64,000 bases of DNA from Phallusia mammillata. Its lineage: Eukaryota; Chordata; Ascidiacea; Phlebobranchia; Ascidiidae. Position 1 is the stretch's first letter, and every line of letters begins with the position of its first letter. The stretch lies in contig QLIY01000235.1 in NCBI GenBank assembly GCA_003260075.1, forward strand, positions 5,669-69,668. Reading direction: 5' to 3'. Made by a program: the position numbers and the translations under genes. The notes beneath the pieces are model-generated. The model had not been told where the DNA came from and made no database searches. It saw only the letters and a program-made list of their open reading frames with translations. Below are positions 39,101 to 47,089 of this stretch, piece after piece.

Positions 39101-39513
39101 AACTTACAGCATTTTTGTGCATATAGTGTTTTTATGTATGTTACCTGATTAATGTTAAAAGACTATTTTTTTTACAAATAGTATTAACCAGTCTTCTTTT
39201 GACACCCTCAGCTTATATCCCCTAGGAGTACATATAACCAGTGGTGGGATTTAATTTTTTGGCAATGTGCTGTTAATACTACATACCAGTAGCAATTGTT
39301 TTTTAAAACTTGTTTTTCAAATACATTGTGTGAATAATATCTTACCTGAAAGGCACACTTTTTGGAGCAGTTATAATGTGGAATTTCATCGGGCTTCGCA
39401 ACTGTAGTGGGTGACAAAGGGTTAAATGCTGTACTAATTTTTGCACAAGCAAATATTATAATAACCACAGCACAGCAAGGCAACCAGGGCAGTCTATATG
39501 TTTTTTTCATCAT
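11003..39513 (-). CDS. IL17R: Interleukin-17 receptor-like protein, SEFIR family (unit 1)
   Basis: Single-pass cytokine receptor signalling through a SEFIR domain. Sixteen coding exons: 39513-39346, 38695-38611, 38139-37958, 37013-36933, 36238-36118, 33873-33838, 32938-32751, 32267-32132, 21264-21089, 20423-20361, 19892-19772, 17709-17617, 16717-16555, 16166-15951, 12690-12620 (or its twin 12516-12446) and 11880-11003. Every junction is GT-AG, all phases agree, and the sum is 2778 nt (925 residues). Order: signal peptide (about 1-29), Cys-containing ectodomain with NxT/NxS sites (about 30-457), membrane helix (about 460-481), SEFIR (about 512-660), Ser/Lys-rich tail. SEFIR marks are RTVLLVWQAD, HLASFLRSVCGLDVILDMFE, EFVIFISPHFD and FKLMDHIDDLYLHIQ. 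In the family this domain recruits the adaptor ACT1. Intron 8 is about 10.9 kb and full of miniature transposons. Which vertebrate IL17R is orthologous cannot be told. Confidence 0.9.
11955..12030 (-). repeat. tRNA-like SINE piece (minus strand)
   Basis: On the minus strand GGGGGTTCGAGTCCCGGGAG is a good B-box and T-arm, preceded by GCGGATAGCTGCAACTG as a weak A-box. A complete cloverleaf is not evident. It lies in the last intron of the receptor gene. Confidence 0.45.
12090..12320. repeat. Degenerate tandem repeat, about 100-120-base unit
   Basis: GTGAGCAACATTGGAAGTGC, GTGAGCAACATTAGATGTAC and TTGAGCAACATTAGATGTGC begin three spaced units, each followed by TGTGCAACAAA-like text. Non-coding, inside the last intron of the receptor. 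Confidence 0.55.
12446..12690 (-). other. IL17R exon 15 present twice across a G run
   Basis: A 71-nt exon that encodes VLKNCTLTFKLMDHIDDLYL plus HIQ occurs at 12690-12620 and again at 12516-12446. Ten G (12526-12535) lie between, and the acceptor (GAGCAG) and donor (CAAG/GTAAC) are the same. It supplies the missing SEFIR helix: FKLMDHIDDLY aligns by eye with the RLMDNLPQL segment of vertebrate IL17RA. Only one copy is needed for an open frame, because the exon is not a multiple of three. The pair is probably one exon from two alleles. Confidence 0.8.
12711..13205. repeat. Duplicated 235-base segment around an 11-G run
   Basis: GAGTAGGGCAGCAGCGCGGT (12718) and GAGTAGGGCAGGAGCGCAGT (12963) start two copies that both run to AGCAAAAATTTACGTG. 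Eleven G (12950-12960) separate them. The copies differ by several SNPs and small indels (for example a TTTGGTGCTGTT insertion near 13077), as expected of two alleles of a very polymorphic species. Confidence 0.75.
13530..13887 (+). repeat. GGTAAAA/GTGAAAGT minisatellite, doubled by a G run
   Basis: An irregular 9-12-base repeat built on ATGGTAAAAGTGGTAAA fills 13530-13750. Part of it recurs at 13778-13887 after twelve G (13766-13777), and both copies end with GGTTCATTGAATGCTTAG. No coding meaning is proposed. Confidence 0.7.
14166..14445. mobile_element. hAT-like miniature element (one end clear)
   Basis: It begins with CAGTGATTCTCAAACTGTGT, a typical hAT terminal sequence, followed by GTGCCGCGGCACAC. 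GTGTGCCGCGAAA recurs at 14221 and 14417. An 11-G run (14253-14263) interrupts it and the 3' end is uncertain. Confidence 0.5.
15130..15950. repeat. Degenerate AACTTACTTAAACATA satellite next to the SEFIR exon
   Basis: About 800 bases made of imperfect units such as ACTTAAACATACTTAAA and ATAACTTACTTAAAGGTAAC, ending exactly at the donor of the SEFIR exon (15951). Shorter stretches of the same repeat flank the SEFIR remnant of unit 2 (46535-46600 and 46715-46775). It moved with the duplicated unit or helped create it. Confidence 0.7.
15951..16717 (-). other. IL17R unit 1, SEFIR exons 13 and 14
   Basis: Exon 13 (16717-16555) carries the juxtamembrane segment and the first SEFIR strand (RTVLLVWQADTRSNELAEKH). 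Exon 14 (16166-15951) carries the first helix through to HFDCDEEPEDGNFQPLLGDF and ends in phase 2. The split codon AG/G joins them as Arg-His. A short G-run duplication (16426-16537) sits in the intron between them. Confidence 0.88.
16740..16991. repeat. Duplicated intron segment around 10 G
   Basis: TTCTTGTTCCCAGTTTGCTA to CATAAGTTCTGT appears on both sides of ten G at 16861-16870. The same intron text occurs a third time, more diverged, near 59860 beside the unit 3 fragment. Confidence 0.7.
17301..17553. repeat. Duplicated intron segment around 10 G
   Basis: About 120 bases ending in TAAATAAAACACATG appear on both sides of G at 17421-17430, differing at single bases (CCCCCATG against CTCCAATG). 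Confidence 0.7.
17617..17709 (-). other. IL17R unit 1, transmembrane exon 12
   Basis: The 93-nt exon has a GTTGTTGTTGTAG acceptor and a GAAG/GTGAGG donor. It encodes HHLAPVVSS followed by VVVIVLIVIIVVLFLYFW and KEG. Twenty uninterrupted hydrophobic residues with a Lys on the inner side fix the topology of the receptor. No equivalent was found in unit 2. Confidence 0.9.
18133..18431. repeat. Duplicated intron segment around 12 G
   Basis: CATTCTGGGGTACTTGCATA to TTTGTACAAAAG appears twice (18133-18277 and 18291-18431) around G at 18278-18289. The left copy has CACATTAA where the right has a shorter ACACA. Confidence 0.7.
21502..21590. other. Long poly-G tract (89 nt), probable assembly artefact
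   Basis: The left flank repeats a nearby segment (AACCGAATCCAATTAGAATA near 21362 and AACCGAATCTAACTAGAATA near 21463), so the second copy appears to be cut by the G run. Confidence 0.8.
22379..22590. mobile_element. hAT-type MITE with 8-bp target duplication
   Basis: The 212-base element starts CAGTAGTTCTCACACTGTGC and ends GTTTGAGAACCACTG. It is flanked on both sides by CTTTAAAG (22371-22378 and 22591-22598). Terminal sequence and an 8-bp duplication are diagnostic of hAT elements. It has no coding capacity and lies in the large receptor intron 8. Confidence 0.85.
23243..23445. repeat. Dispersed CCGGGCC/AACCCGA-rich repeat
   Basis: The run GGCCCAAACCCAAAAGTACA to GTCGGACTTACAACTCTG shares text with 28855-29055, 30240-30560 (opposite strand), 33968-34045 and 46170-46200. 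It is probably a non-autonomous DNA transposon family, but the ends were not resolved. Confidence 0.45.
24328..24357. promoter_or_regulatory. Pair of CRE palindromes TGACGTCA, 22 bases apart
   Basis: Two perfect cAMP-response-element palindromes (24328-24335 and 24350-24357) are spaced by two helical turns, next to a locally GC-rich stretch (GCGGCGCCGGCG at 24361). They lie within receptor intron 8. Enhancer or alternative promoter function is only inferred. Confidence 0.4.
24734..24785. mobile_element. Short AGAGCTCTTCTGGC hairpin element
   Basis: AGAGGTCTTCTGGCAAATGT and its inverse almost touch, making a 52-base hairpin. The flanking text GCTGCCAGGCATAATATCAA recurs inverted beside the copies at 26470 and 51101, so the family is longer than its hairpin. 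Confidence 0.6.
25039..25280. repeat. Duplicated segment around 12 G
   Basis: About 110 bases (ACGTAAACAAGC to GAAAACTCAATGGG) appear on both sides of G at 25151-25162. Confidence 0.7.
25412..26029. mobile_element. hAT-like element with internal assembly duplication
   Basis: Ends CAGTGGCTCCCAATCT and AGGTTGGGAAACACTT lie inside ATTTAGAA / GTTTAGAA (7 of 8 bases match). Inside are a second hAT-like end (GGTTGAGAACCACTG at 25857), two G runs (25669-25699 and 25939-25949) and a repeated 110-base block. The original element was probably shorter. Confidence 0.5.
26470..26561. mobile_element. AGAGCTCTTCTGGC inverted-repeat element
   Basis: ATAGAGCTCTTCTGGCAAGA and CCAGAAGAGCTCTATA form inverted ends around AACACTGAATGCGCGTAGTA. 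That inner text is also in the copy at 51101-51259. Confidence 0.65.
28017..28250. repeat. Dispersed repeat with AGCTGCACTGATGAG core
   Basis: The run from GCTGCAGACAGTGCACACTG to GAGCCCTTAAAGGTC shares parts with 6438-6510, 9610-9670 and, inverted, 14470-14500 (AATGTGCACTGTCTGCAGC). Confidence 0.5.
30352..30788. repeat. Duplicated 210-base segment around 9-10 G
   Basis: ACCAACTATCGGGCCTAACT and ACCAACTATAGGGCCTAACT begin two copies ending CTCTGGTTTTCAACACTGCT. The G run lies near 30566. The copies differ at several SNPs. Confidence 0.75.
31002..31190. mobile_element. pogo/Tigger-like MITE
   Basis: Inverted ends TACGGTAAACCTCGATTAAT and its near-complement ATCAAGGTTTACTGTA, with TA at both ends, are typical of the Tc1/mariner-pogo group. 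Inner copies of the same theme (TTAACCAAATCCAGGTCAAT) support this. 189 bases, non-coding. Confidence 0.75.
31438..31484. other. Long poly-G tract (47 nt), probable assembly artefact
   Basis: Uninterrupted G run in receptor intron 8, with no duplicated flank recognised. Confidence 0.75.
32751..33303 (-). other. IL17R exon 7 present twice; the upstream copy is cut by a G run
   Basis: Complete exon 7 is 32938-32751 (188 nt, donor TTG/GTATGA) and encodes NDVVRQYEHPNVTVKGYTVN and onward to FTRNL. A second copy starts at 33303 but stops at 33170, where 79 G begin (33091-33169). Intron text left of the G run repeats that right of exon 7. Using the complete copy keeps the receptor frame open. Confidence 0.8.
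33301..33560. repeat. Tandem duplication of about 142 bases in an intron
   Basis: GTTGCTACAAAGAAATATATTG at 33300 and GTTGCTACAAAGACATATAT at 33446 begin two diverged copies with no G run between them. Unlike the G-run pairs, this looks like a real tandem duplication; it duplicates the exon 7 acceptor region. Confidence 0.65.
33640..33730 (+). repeat. tRNA-like SINE in receptor intron 6 (unit 1)
   Basis: TTGGTTCGAATCCCAGCACA is a good B-box. The following text CATTGCTTTGTGGCATGAGA matches the equivalent intron of unit 2 (52575-52650, with GGGTTCGAATCC and GCCTTGTGGCAAG). The insertion therefore predates the unit duplication. Confidence 0.6.
34150..34364. mobile_element. hAT-type MITE with 8-bp target duplication
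   Basis: The 215-base element starts CAGTGATTGGCAACCGCCGG, ends AAAATGTTGCCTG and is flanked by TTCTAAAG (34142-34149 and 34365-34372). Confidence 0.85.
34516..34681. repeat. Duplicated segment around 9-10 G
   Basis: TTTGCATAATGCACACAGGA to AACAGTAACAGCC appears twice around G near 34589-34597. Confidence 0.7.
36330..36560 (-). repeat. Composite repeat: inverted ends around a tRNA-like core
   Basis: The outer ends are CATAGTACACCAGGCCTATT and AATAGACCTGGCATAC. Inside, on the minus strand, is GGGTTCGAATCCCACTGCAG. The same architecture recurs at 58668-59260, and the outer ends alone at 49851-50001. Confidence 0.6.
36933..37187 (-). other. IL17R exon 4 present twice, with an amino-acid difference
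   Basis: The complete exon 37013-36933 (81 nt) has a second, left-truncated copy at 37187-37119 across G at 37108-37118. At one site the first reads GTACATGCT (Val-His-Ala) and the other GTGCAGGCT (Val-Gln-Ala), a coding polymorphism if the copies are alleles. Confidence 0.75.
37507..37760. mobile_element. hAT-like element, GGTCGGCAACCCCTGG end
   Basis: CAGGGGTCGGCAACCCCTGG followed by GGCACGCGAGG is a typical hAT terminus. A related 3' end (GAGGTTGTCGACCCCTG) occurs at 40829-40845. Receptor exons lie between them, so they are two separate copies with one end each resolved. Confidence 0.5.
38435..38553. mobile_element. hAT-type MITE with 8-bp target duplication
   Basis: The 119-base element has ends GCAGGGGTGCACAACC and GGTTGCACATCCCG and is flanked by GAGCTATA (38427-38434 and 38554-38561). 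It lies in intron 2 of the receptor. Confidence 0.8.
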
Positions 39514-40092
39514 TTATATTTGCCCAACTGACCCTACCATGTGTTACAGGATCATTGATTTCTAATAAAAAAAAGAAAATTACAAGGATTTTCCAATAAA
39601 AAATTAAACTAGTTTCTTTCTAAGAATTAACAAATAAACCACATTACACTGAAGATTTTTAACTGACCAGAACGACATATATATATATATAACAATAGTA
39701 CAAACAAAACATCTAAATTGAAAAAGGCCTGGAACACTATACATGAATCTGTTCATAAGATAACTGCTAAATATATCAGCTCAAACAAACATAAAATCGA
39801 CATGCTTAATTATTCAAACATTTCAGGAAATATATTTTTGTATAAATTCAAATAAAGAGCAGTACTTAAATATTTCTTAGTGCTAGCAATTGGTTGTTTA
39901 ATAAATACAAATATTTTTTCTTATGTTTGTACAAACATTATAACAAAAAAAATTGCCCAACACCCAATGGATTATGTATGCTTCCATTTTACAATTGCAT
40001 ATTGCAGTATCACAAAACAAACTGCAATCAATTGCACTAAGCCTTGCAAGCTGTATCACAACACAATACAAAATCCGCCAACCTCAGCAGGC

Positions 40093-40200
40093 CCAAAGGT
40101 TTTATAATGGGAAAATAATAATACAACGTGAAATCACCAAAGCGTAACACAAAAACAAAAAAAGAAAATCGTGTGCACTCAGGCGTTACCTCGGCACGAT
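40093..40200 (-). promoter_or_regulatory. Putative TATA promoter of IL17R unit 1
   Basis: On the minus strand CCATTATAAAACC (TATA at about 40107-40100) lies roughly 590 bases upstream of the start codon. The surrounding block, including CAACGTGAAATCACC and CGTGTGCACTC on the plus strand, is conserved in unit 2 at 55535-55640, where the TATA text is CCATTATAAAAACC. Conservation between the units is what makes it a candidate core promoter. Confidence 0.4.
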
Positions 40201-40499
40201 CGTTGTATTGACAATGGTTTTTAGACACTTCAGATTAGATTTCACGCATTTTTTGCCAAATTGCTGTTTGCGTTCGTGCCTATGCGGTTTTAAAACGTGC
40301 GTTGTTTGTAACAACAGCACCAAATTGTTCCTGATTTTTCCAAACGTGTTATCTGATTTATAAATCGGCAAACATTTCATAAGTGACGTGTTTAGAACAT
40401 TTTTTGCTGCCTTTTTATGTTAAGACAAATTAACGTACAGTAAAAACACGTGGCAATTATCGGAATTGGCAAGCAAAAGTTGTATTTGACTATTGTTTA

Positions 40500-40845
40500 A
40501 TACTTACAGCATTTGACCCTTGTAAATGGGGCGGCAACCTTTTAAGCCACTCGTGCCAAAACTTGTTATTTCCATGTGGTAATGACTTTGCGTGCCAAAA
40601 TTTTCCAGAGTAATAGTGGTTCGTGCGACCAGATATCATCAGTAAACAGAAAGCAGGCATATTTGGGAGTGTAGGCTGGATTTTAAGACTATCCGATGAT
40701 AAACAACAGATAATAAGCAATGTAACAGTCTCAACGACTCTCAAGTAGGCTACTTCAATATAAACACGCAAGTCGTTTGTCGTGCATGAAAAATCACCCC
40801 GAGTGCCAACCTTGGCACGCGAGCCAGAGGTTGTCGACCCCTGCC
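40500..40845. mobile_element. hAT-like element fragment (3' end clear)
   Basis: It ends CCAGAGGTTGTCGACCCCTG and contains several GCGTGCCAAAA/GTGCCAAAAC pieces typical of the family at 37507. The left end (GGGCGGCAACCTTTTAAG near 40528) is approximate and no target duplication was confirmed. Confidence 0.5.
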
Positions 40846-41271
40846 ATATGGCTTTCTTGATATTAAACTATTGGGTCACAATACTTAGTCTGCTTATGAA
40901 AAATTAGGAACTGATGTACCTAAAACTGGATGTACTTTAACCATTGTATCGGAGCTTTTCAATGACCATATTGCACTTTTTTATTGGTGATCCATTTGCA
41001 ATGAAAAACAAAAAAACACAATACTTAATTAAACTGTTTATTTAGGCTTTTCAGAAGACCTGTATGTCTTGTTCAACCGGATAATTAAAAACTGAAAGAA
41101 AACAAATTGTGAAACAAAAACAAGTCTAAACTGAAATTACACGTTTGTTGTGCAATGACCAACCGTTTGCATTTTATGGGCCTACATCACCTATTTGCAC
41201 CGTGAGAAAATTTGCAATATTTAAATAGGCTATGTGCAACAGTCGAGGAGCCAAAAAACCATTAAGCCAGG

Positions 41272-41456
41272 GATCGGCAACCTTTTTTGCACTGCGAACC
41301 CGTTTTGAACCTGACATTTAATCACGGGCCGGACTTAAAAAAAACTATAAATATTGGGCCATAAAAAGGCAAAAATTAGTTTATGCACGGGCAAAATATT
41401 TCAAAGCATTTAACCTGAAAAGTAGCCTATACGGCCCGGTAACGAACTACTCACGG

Positions 41457-41459
<3 letters not shown>
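41272..41459. mobile_element. hAT-like element cut by a 95-base G run
   Basis: It starts CAGGGATCGGCAACCTTTTTTG and resembles the element at 34150 in opposite orientation (GGCCCGGTAACGAACT against AGTTCGTTGCCGGACC). The other end is lost in G at 41460-41554. Confidence 0.6.

Positions 41460-41554
<95 letters not shown>
41460..41554. other. Long poly-G tract (95 nt), probable assembly artefact
   Basis: The longest G run in the window; it truncates a hAT-like element. Confidence 0.8.
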
Positions 41555-41555
<1 letters not shown>

Positions 41556-42519
41556 TGCCTACATGCAAACACGAGAAGTTGTTGGTGCTTTAACTTCTCG
41601 TTCATATGCATTTTGTGTATTTTGTGTAACGGTTTGTCTAAAGTAGTTCAAACCATAATGTGCATATTTTTAAATATGCTTGAGAATTTAAGTTTGATTA
41701 AACAAGTCAGTAAATGTAAATAAATAAAAAATAGTTAGCATGTAACTTAGTTAAAATTGTAGTTGGCAGTCTATTTGATCGACGTTGAAAATACACCAAT
41801 ATTTTCTGCAAACACTATTTTAGTGTAGCCAATAAAGAGTGTAGCCAATAATCGTATTGCGTAGATACATAGGCCTAGGTGTTTGAAATTCGTTCAATAT
41901 AAGCTTTTATCACGTTAAAAAAGTTTTCAGTGCACAAAATTAACGAAATTTTGGTTTCATTAGACAAAAAAGATCTAAATGCTCACATCATTCGACCCAC
42001 AACTGGCGCAATAGCATACTTTGGGTGAAAAGCATATGGTATATTTTATCATTTTCTTTGGACTAACTAGAATAGCCTGAAGCCCGAAGTCTAGCCGCAT
42101 CATTCGATGGGGACACTTCCGTCCGACTACCGGTGGATTGGTTTCTGCGAAGTTTTTTAAGCGTTTCTGTTGTACTTTACAATAACGTTGCTCTACTACA
42201 GACAACACCACAAGCATTGGTGGTTTTAATTGGTTGAAAACAAAACAAAGTAGTTGTTTTTTAATATTTTGCTTACTGCGGAAAATATGTAAGACAATAG
42301 GCGCATATACATTTTATTTATAAATTTGGACTTTAAATTCTAGGTAATTGGGAATAAATCATTGTTTACGGGAGAACATATGCCTTCCTCGAAGTGATTT
42401 GCCAAGAATGGGGTCCATTTTTTTGCAATTGTATCTGATATGGGTACCAGGCCTATGCCTACAAGCGTTATGTTAACTGTTTAGCTTCACAACAAAATCA
42501 AATTGGCATATTACAGCGT

Positions 42520-43962
42520 TTAACAGTTCGAAACTAACCACACCCTTAATTTGTAAAGCAAAAACACAACAAAATGCACAACAAAACAGCCAAAGGTACT
42601 TAACGCAATGCAAACAGCGGCAGCAACAACTGGATGCATTGCCCAGTTCATATAAGGGTAAATTTTTGCCACATAATTAGTAAGGTACAATAACAACGAA
42701 AAGAAAGAATACAGAAAGGCAAAAGTCATTGGATACACAAATTGAACGAATCGGACAGGAATATTAATTAGAAAAAGGTCAACTACCATAAATATTGTGT
42801 TCATTGCGTGTTTGTTGAAGCGAAAAGCATTCAGTGGCATCTTTCCTACGCTCCAGTATAATATGGTTATTAGTATAGCTCCATCCAATGCTATTATTTG
42901 TAGGACCCAAGTCAACCGATGGTACCAACGTAGTTGTTCTAAAAAAGGTTATAAGTTTTGTTTATATGTGGTTATAAATAAACAAAACACAAAAAGCGAC
43001 GTTTAGTACCGATTGTCATTTTTAGAAAATTAAATTTTTCTTACAAAAACAAAACTGAATACTCATAAACATTCTATTGCATAATCTTTTAGCAAATATT
43101 CCAAAACTTCCGTTCTAAACCTAAAACTACAACAAAAAGTTTTTCGAGCGCTTTAGCTCAACAGGAACGGCATTTCATAGCAAATTACCTTTGTTAGTTT
43201 GTAAAAGTAAGTGATTTTCCATTTCATCGTTGACTTTCTGACATTGACCTGAAAGCAAAGAACCTGACACGATGGCAAAGGACGATATAAAGTAGATTGT
43301 TATCATGAACATCCCCCAGTTGCTAAGATAGATCCAGCCATGTGCGCCTTCAAATACGCAATACAGCACGAACCATGTGATCCAATATACAGAGGAAATC
43401 AACTTAAAAAGCCAGAAGACGTACTTTCCACAGGTTCCAGGAAGCTGGGATTAGAATAAATAGCATTTTTAGTGTAAGTTTTTATTAAAGCGTTTGTGTT
43501 TGAGAAGTAAGCCAGAAAGTGTTTCACATCTTTTGTAATGATTTTTGTATGGTTGTTTAACTTTTAATTTTCTAAATTGGCCAACATTTTGGTCATCAAC
43601 AGATAATTTTTGACCTGTAGGAACTCGTTGTCTAGCCACAACATAGCCTATAGTAAAGTGAGTAATTCAAAAGGTTCAAATTTTATTTTCTTATCACTTT
43701 ATTTCGTATTTTTAAGTTTGTCATGTATACACGTACACCATGCTTCAAAATTAAGTATTTTGTAGCTACAGAGAAATAAGAGACCGAACTGCCAAGACCA
43801 AGTTAATCACTCGATTAGATGCCGTTATATGGCATGTATTCAAAACTTGCATTACCATTCTGTTGCCAGTACGTGACTTACTGTGGTCGATGTAAAGGCA
43901 TCCGATAAACAATCTTTCATGCAAAAGTGCTTCACTTGAAATTCGTACTTGAAAGTTTCCAT
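42520..43962 (-). CDS. rost: Rolling-stone-like multipass membrane protein
   Basis: Three exons (43962-43882, 43444-43189, 42938-42520) with matching phases give 251 residues. The N-terminus METFKYEFQVKHFCMKDCL is followed by about six hydrophobic segments: VFWLFKLISSVYWITWFVLY, MFMITIYFISSFAIV, then LTWVLQIIALDGAILITILY, NTIFMVVDLFLINIPVRF, VYPMTFAFLYSFFSLLLYLT and VCIALSTFGCFVVHFVVFLL. The WYHRLTWVLQ-IALDGAILITILYW and DLFL..IPVRF..FVYP motifs are those of Drosophila rolling stone and relatives, a membrane protein linked to myoblast fusion in flies. Its role in chordates is not established. Same strand as, and upstream of, the IL17R gene, about 3 kb away; the pair was duplicated together. 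A decayed copy lies at 56.3-56.9 kb. Confidence 0.85.
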
Positions 43963-45179
43963 ATTTTATAAGTTGAAATACACGTAAGACACTGTATATT
44001 TGCACTTGTAGCTTCGTCTAACAAAAAGAAAGAAAACACAGCCTGCTTAGAGGTTTTCCTGTATTAAGATTTTAACTTAAACCATGTGTGAGTCATGTTC
44101 CTGCACGTTTTCATGCTTAACCATTAACAGTCAAAACAAACTCTTCAAATATCTACGTTTTATTGTTCTCTGCAAGCTAGCGCATAAAGTGCTTGGATAA
44201 AGAATAGAGTTCCTGGTTAGGAAAATCTTTGATTGACAGGTTTCACCTATATGGTGTCTTAGAATACAGACTTCCTTTTCTGCAATACAGTAGCGAATGT
44301 TACACGTCTGAAAGATCTAGTACAATAAACCCCAGTTGTAACAATGTCACTGAAAAGAATCCATTTTAATTAGCTACCTACGCTTTCCGTTACCCTCAAT
44401 CCCATATTCTTGCGGCCAAAACTGTATAATATAGTCCATCTATTAAATTACAAAAAAAACTTCGTTAGTATCGAACGAAAAAAGATCTAATATTGTAAGT
44501 AAATATATTAACGTGGTGGTTATACCAGATAGCTTACATAAGTGGGTGTTTTCCGAGTTCATACAAGTATAAAAAACAACAGTTACAAGCAATTAACATA
44601 TTTAAACCATAAGGCACACCTTTATATAACATAAGTTATACTTTGTTTATACAGAGTTACAGATATCAGTAAAATTCGCAATTGATTCTAGTCGCATCGT
44701 TAGGTAGCAGGATTATACCACTGTGCGCAATAATTTGCTCAGAAACAAGAAAATAACTCATTTGCTAGCACTGCGTTGAAACAATTTAGCAAGCCAAGCG
44801 TCTAAGCGGGCCGGACGACCTTTATTCAATAGCCCCTTAGTTACACACCCCTGATCTAAAATGTGGTACAGACAGCTGCTAAAGTCCTTCAACAACAACA
44901 ACAACAAACTAACGGGTGTTTTCTTTAGAAATCCTAAAGGAAGTTTGTATATTTCGTGGAAATTCAGAGGTTACAGCGAAACGAAAACAAGCAATCGTTT
45001 GTTTTCGCAACAAGATTACCAAGATCAAAATAAGGAAGAACTGCCAAACTCTATTTCATCACGTTTAAAGCGGATAATATGCATTTAGATACTGTAAGGC
45101 TTTACTATTTTACGCAATTCTTCAAAAGACAACAAATAGTTTAAAACTATATGGACGGCAAATGATTTATTTTCAAATT

Positions 45180-45420
45180 TTTGTTTCTGCATTGATTTTT
45201 TTTTTTTACAAACAGGTTATACAGTACAAAATAAACATACATAGTGCACAAAAAATTAGCAAATTACCCGGTTCAAACCGGTTCACAGGACATAATAAAG
45301 GGTTTAACTCCGAATTCGGTTGAAATGTGACTTTGGGTTCAGTTCGAACTTACCGAATTAAACCGCTCAGACCGGTTCGCGGGTTCGGGTTCAGTTACGG
45401 TTCGACTCCCTGGTTTTAAC
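45180..45420. repeat. GGTTCGGGTTCAGTT-type dispersed repeat
   Basis: CCGGTTCAAACCGGTTCACA and GGTTCGACTCCCTGGTTTT delimit a block resembling 55727-55860 (CAGTTCAGGTTCGACTCCCC). Mobile origin is likely, but the ends are not resolved. Confidence 0.4.
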
Positions 45421-45500
45421 TTAACAAGTGCCAGTGTATGAGAAACATCGTTGTCAGCATTTTCACTATTTGTAAATTCTGCTTCGGTTTTTAATTTATT

Positions 45501-45843
45501 TTATAACCTTGAAAATCGTCGTCGGAAAACATCTTTAAACGTTTTAGGACTTGCCATTGTATGAAGCGTTCGCACAAACAAGTCGTTTATTTCAGGAGCT
45601 TACGTCATTGTGTTGTGTGACGTCAATGTCAGGTTGTGACGACATTCAATGCGTTGGCGAAGCTTTGACTTGAAGAACCTATTTAGAAAATGCGGATATG
45701 GTTGGATGTAATTTCGGAAAAGGAAACGAAAGGCGGAACTTACAGAGGAATCGTATGCTTTCCTGTTGGGATTCCGGTTTTTGTGGTAACTTTCGAAGAA
45801 GTTGTATTGGTTTCCCCGTATACGTTGGCGACGTTACAGTCCC
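45501..45843 (-). CDS. Last two exons of an unrecognised protein (unit 1 copy)
   Basis: Exons 45843-45744 (acceptor ATCCTGTTTAG, donor CCTCT/GTAAGT) and 45598-45501 (acceptor GACGTAAG) join in phase to read KPIQLLRKLPQKPESQQESI then RFLSPEINDLFVRTLHTMAS and PKTFKDVF, ending RRRFSRL-stop. The unit 2 copy (58262-58147) reads RPKTLKDVFFDDDDLSEGSA after the same motif, so the last residues here probably result from a frame change. I do not recognise the family. Upstream exons are not visible before unit 2 begins, so the gene may be truncated by the tandem duplication. Confidence 0.4.
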
Positions 45844-46515
45844 CTAAACAGGATAATTTTAGATAAATATATAGAAACAGTAAAGTTTTGATAAGCAGAA
45901 ATAAGCAAGGACCCTGTCCAACTACTGGGCCCAGAGCAGGGGCGTGTCCAGAAATTTTTAAAGGGGTGGTCCATCATTTTTTGGGGGGGGAATTTCCCTA
46001 ATGACGTCATTAGATCTCTTCGGATAATTTCCGCACAGATGTGCTATACCGCACGAGACTGAATACGTAATTCACACGTCAAACTGCCACTAAATTGTCC
46101 CGTTGCCTATTTCGTTTCTGGTCCAAAACGACGCGTTAAGCAGCAAGGCGCTTTGTCCAAAATTGTATGCAGGCCCAAACCCGAAAGTACAAGAACGAAA
46201 CCCGGTCAAACTTTCGACTTTTGCGGTTTCTCTACCCGTCCATTTGACAGAAAGAACAACTAATATTAGGGAAAGCTTTGTAGTTTCCTGATTTCGCCGC
46301 TTCTATCTGGCTTACTCGGCAAAACTGCAGCTGCAAGATAAGCAGACTCTCAGGTAATCAAAATCGTTGCTTGTAAAAACGGGGACCAATTCCTAAAGAA
46401 CTCTTTTCTGAAGCGGTAATCTACTGAAGTTGCGCAACCTCAGAAGGCATAAATTGTGCCTACCAAGTAACAATATATGTTTACCTTCTAACGTAACACG
46501 ATTAACATCGATCTA

Positions 46516-47005
46516 ATGTTTGTTTTCAGCATACGTACTTTAAAGGTAACTTAACTTAAACAAACTCAATAATACCATAATTTAATATACTTCAGTTTTT
46601 CTGTTCAGCTTTGTTTGGTTCGCGAGATATTGGGGTTGAAAGTGAATCCCTTGTGTGATTGCTGGAGCCGTTTTTTGCTGATTGCCAGGATCGCGTAGGT
46701 CTTCAGTATCACTTACTTAAATATGCATAAACACAACTAACTTCCATGGTAACTTACTTAAACACAACTTACTTAAACATGTAGTTGAAATCACCAAGCA
46801 AAGATTGAAATTTTCCATCTTCAGGTTCTTCATCACAATTGAAATGAGGAGAAAAAAAAAAATGAAAATGAAAATAAAAACTCTGCACGTTCAAAGGCTT
46901 CATGGACCCACTTGGGGGGGGGGCTAATGTTTGTGTCCAGCATACGTACTTTAAAGGCAACTTAACTTAAACAAACTCAATAATACCATAATTTAATATA
47001 CTTCA

Positions 47006-47006
<1 letters not shown>
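46516..47006. repeat. Repeated segment around 9-10 G near the SEFIR remnant
   Basis: CAGCATACGTACTTTAAAGG to ATTTAATATACTTCAG occurs at 46528-46606 and again at 46938-47006. G runs lie at about 46914-46923 and 47007-47046. The second copy interrupts the SEFIR exon of unit 2, so the local order of this exon may be wrong in the assembly. Confidence 0.65.
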
Positions 47007-47047
<41 letters not shown>

Positions 47048-47085
47048 ACATGTCCAAGATTACGTCTAGACCACATGAATGCCTG
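46777..47085 (-). pseudogene. IL17R unit 2 SEFIR exon, broken
   Basis: The 3' half (46913-46777) still reads CDEEPEDG and LLGDFNYMF in one frame, but KWVHEAFERAEF is in another. An expanded T/A-rich stretch near 46845-46870 shifts the frame and leads to a stop. The 5' half is displaced beyond two G runs (47085-47047, GLDVILDMF) and lacks the FLRSV part. Membrane, juxtamembrane and exon 15 equivalents were not found in 46-50 kb. Confidence 0.65.
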
Positions 47086-47089
47086 GAAA

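Noticed and set aside
44861-45088. 75-codon plus-strand frame with an Asn run
   Set aside because: The unit 2 counterpart (57120-57215) is full of indels and stops, so there is no sign of coding constraint.
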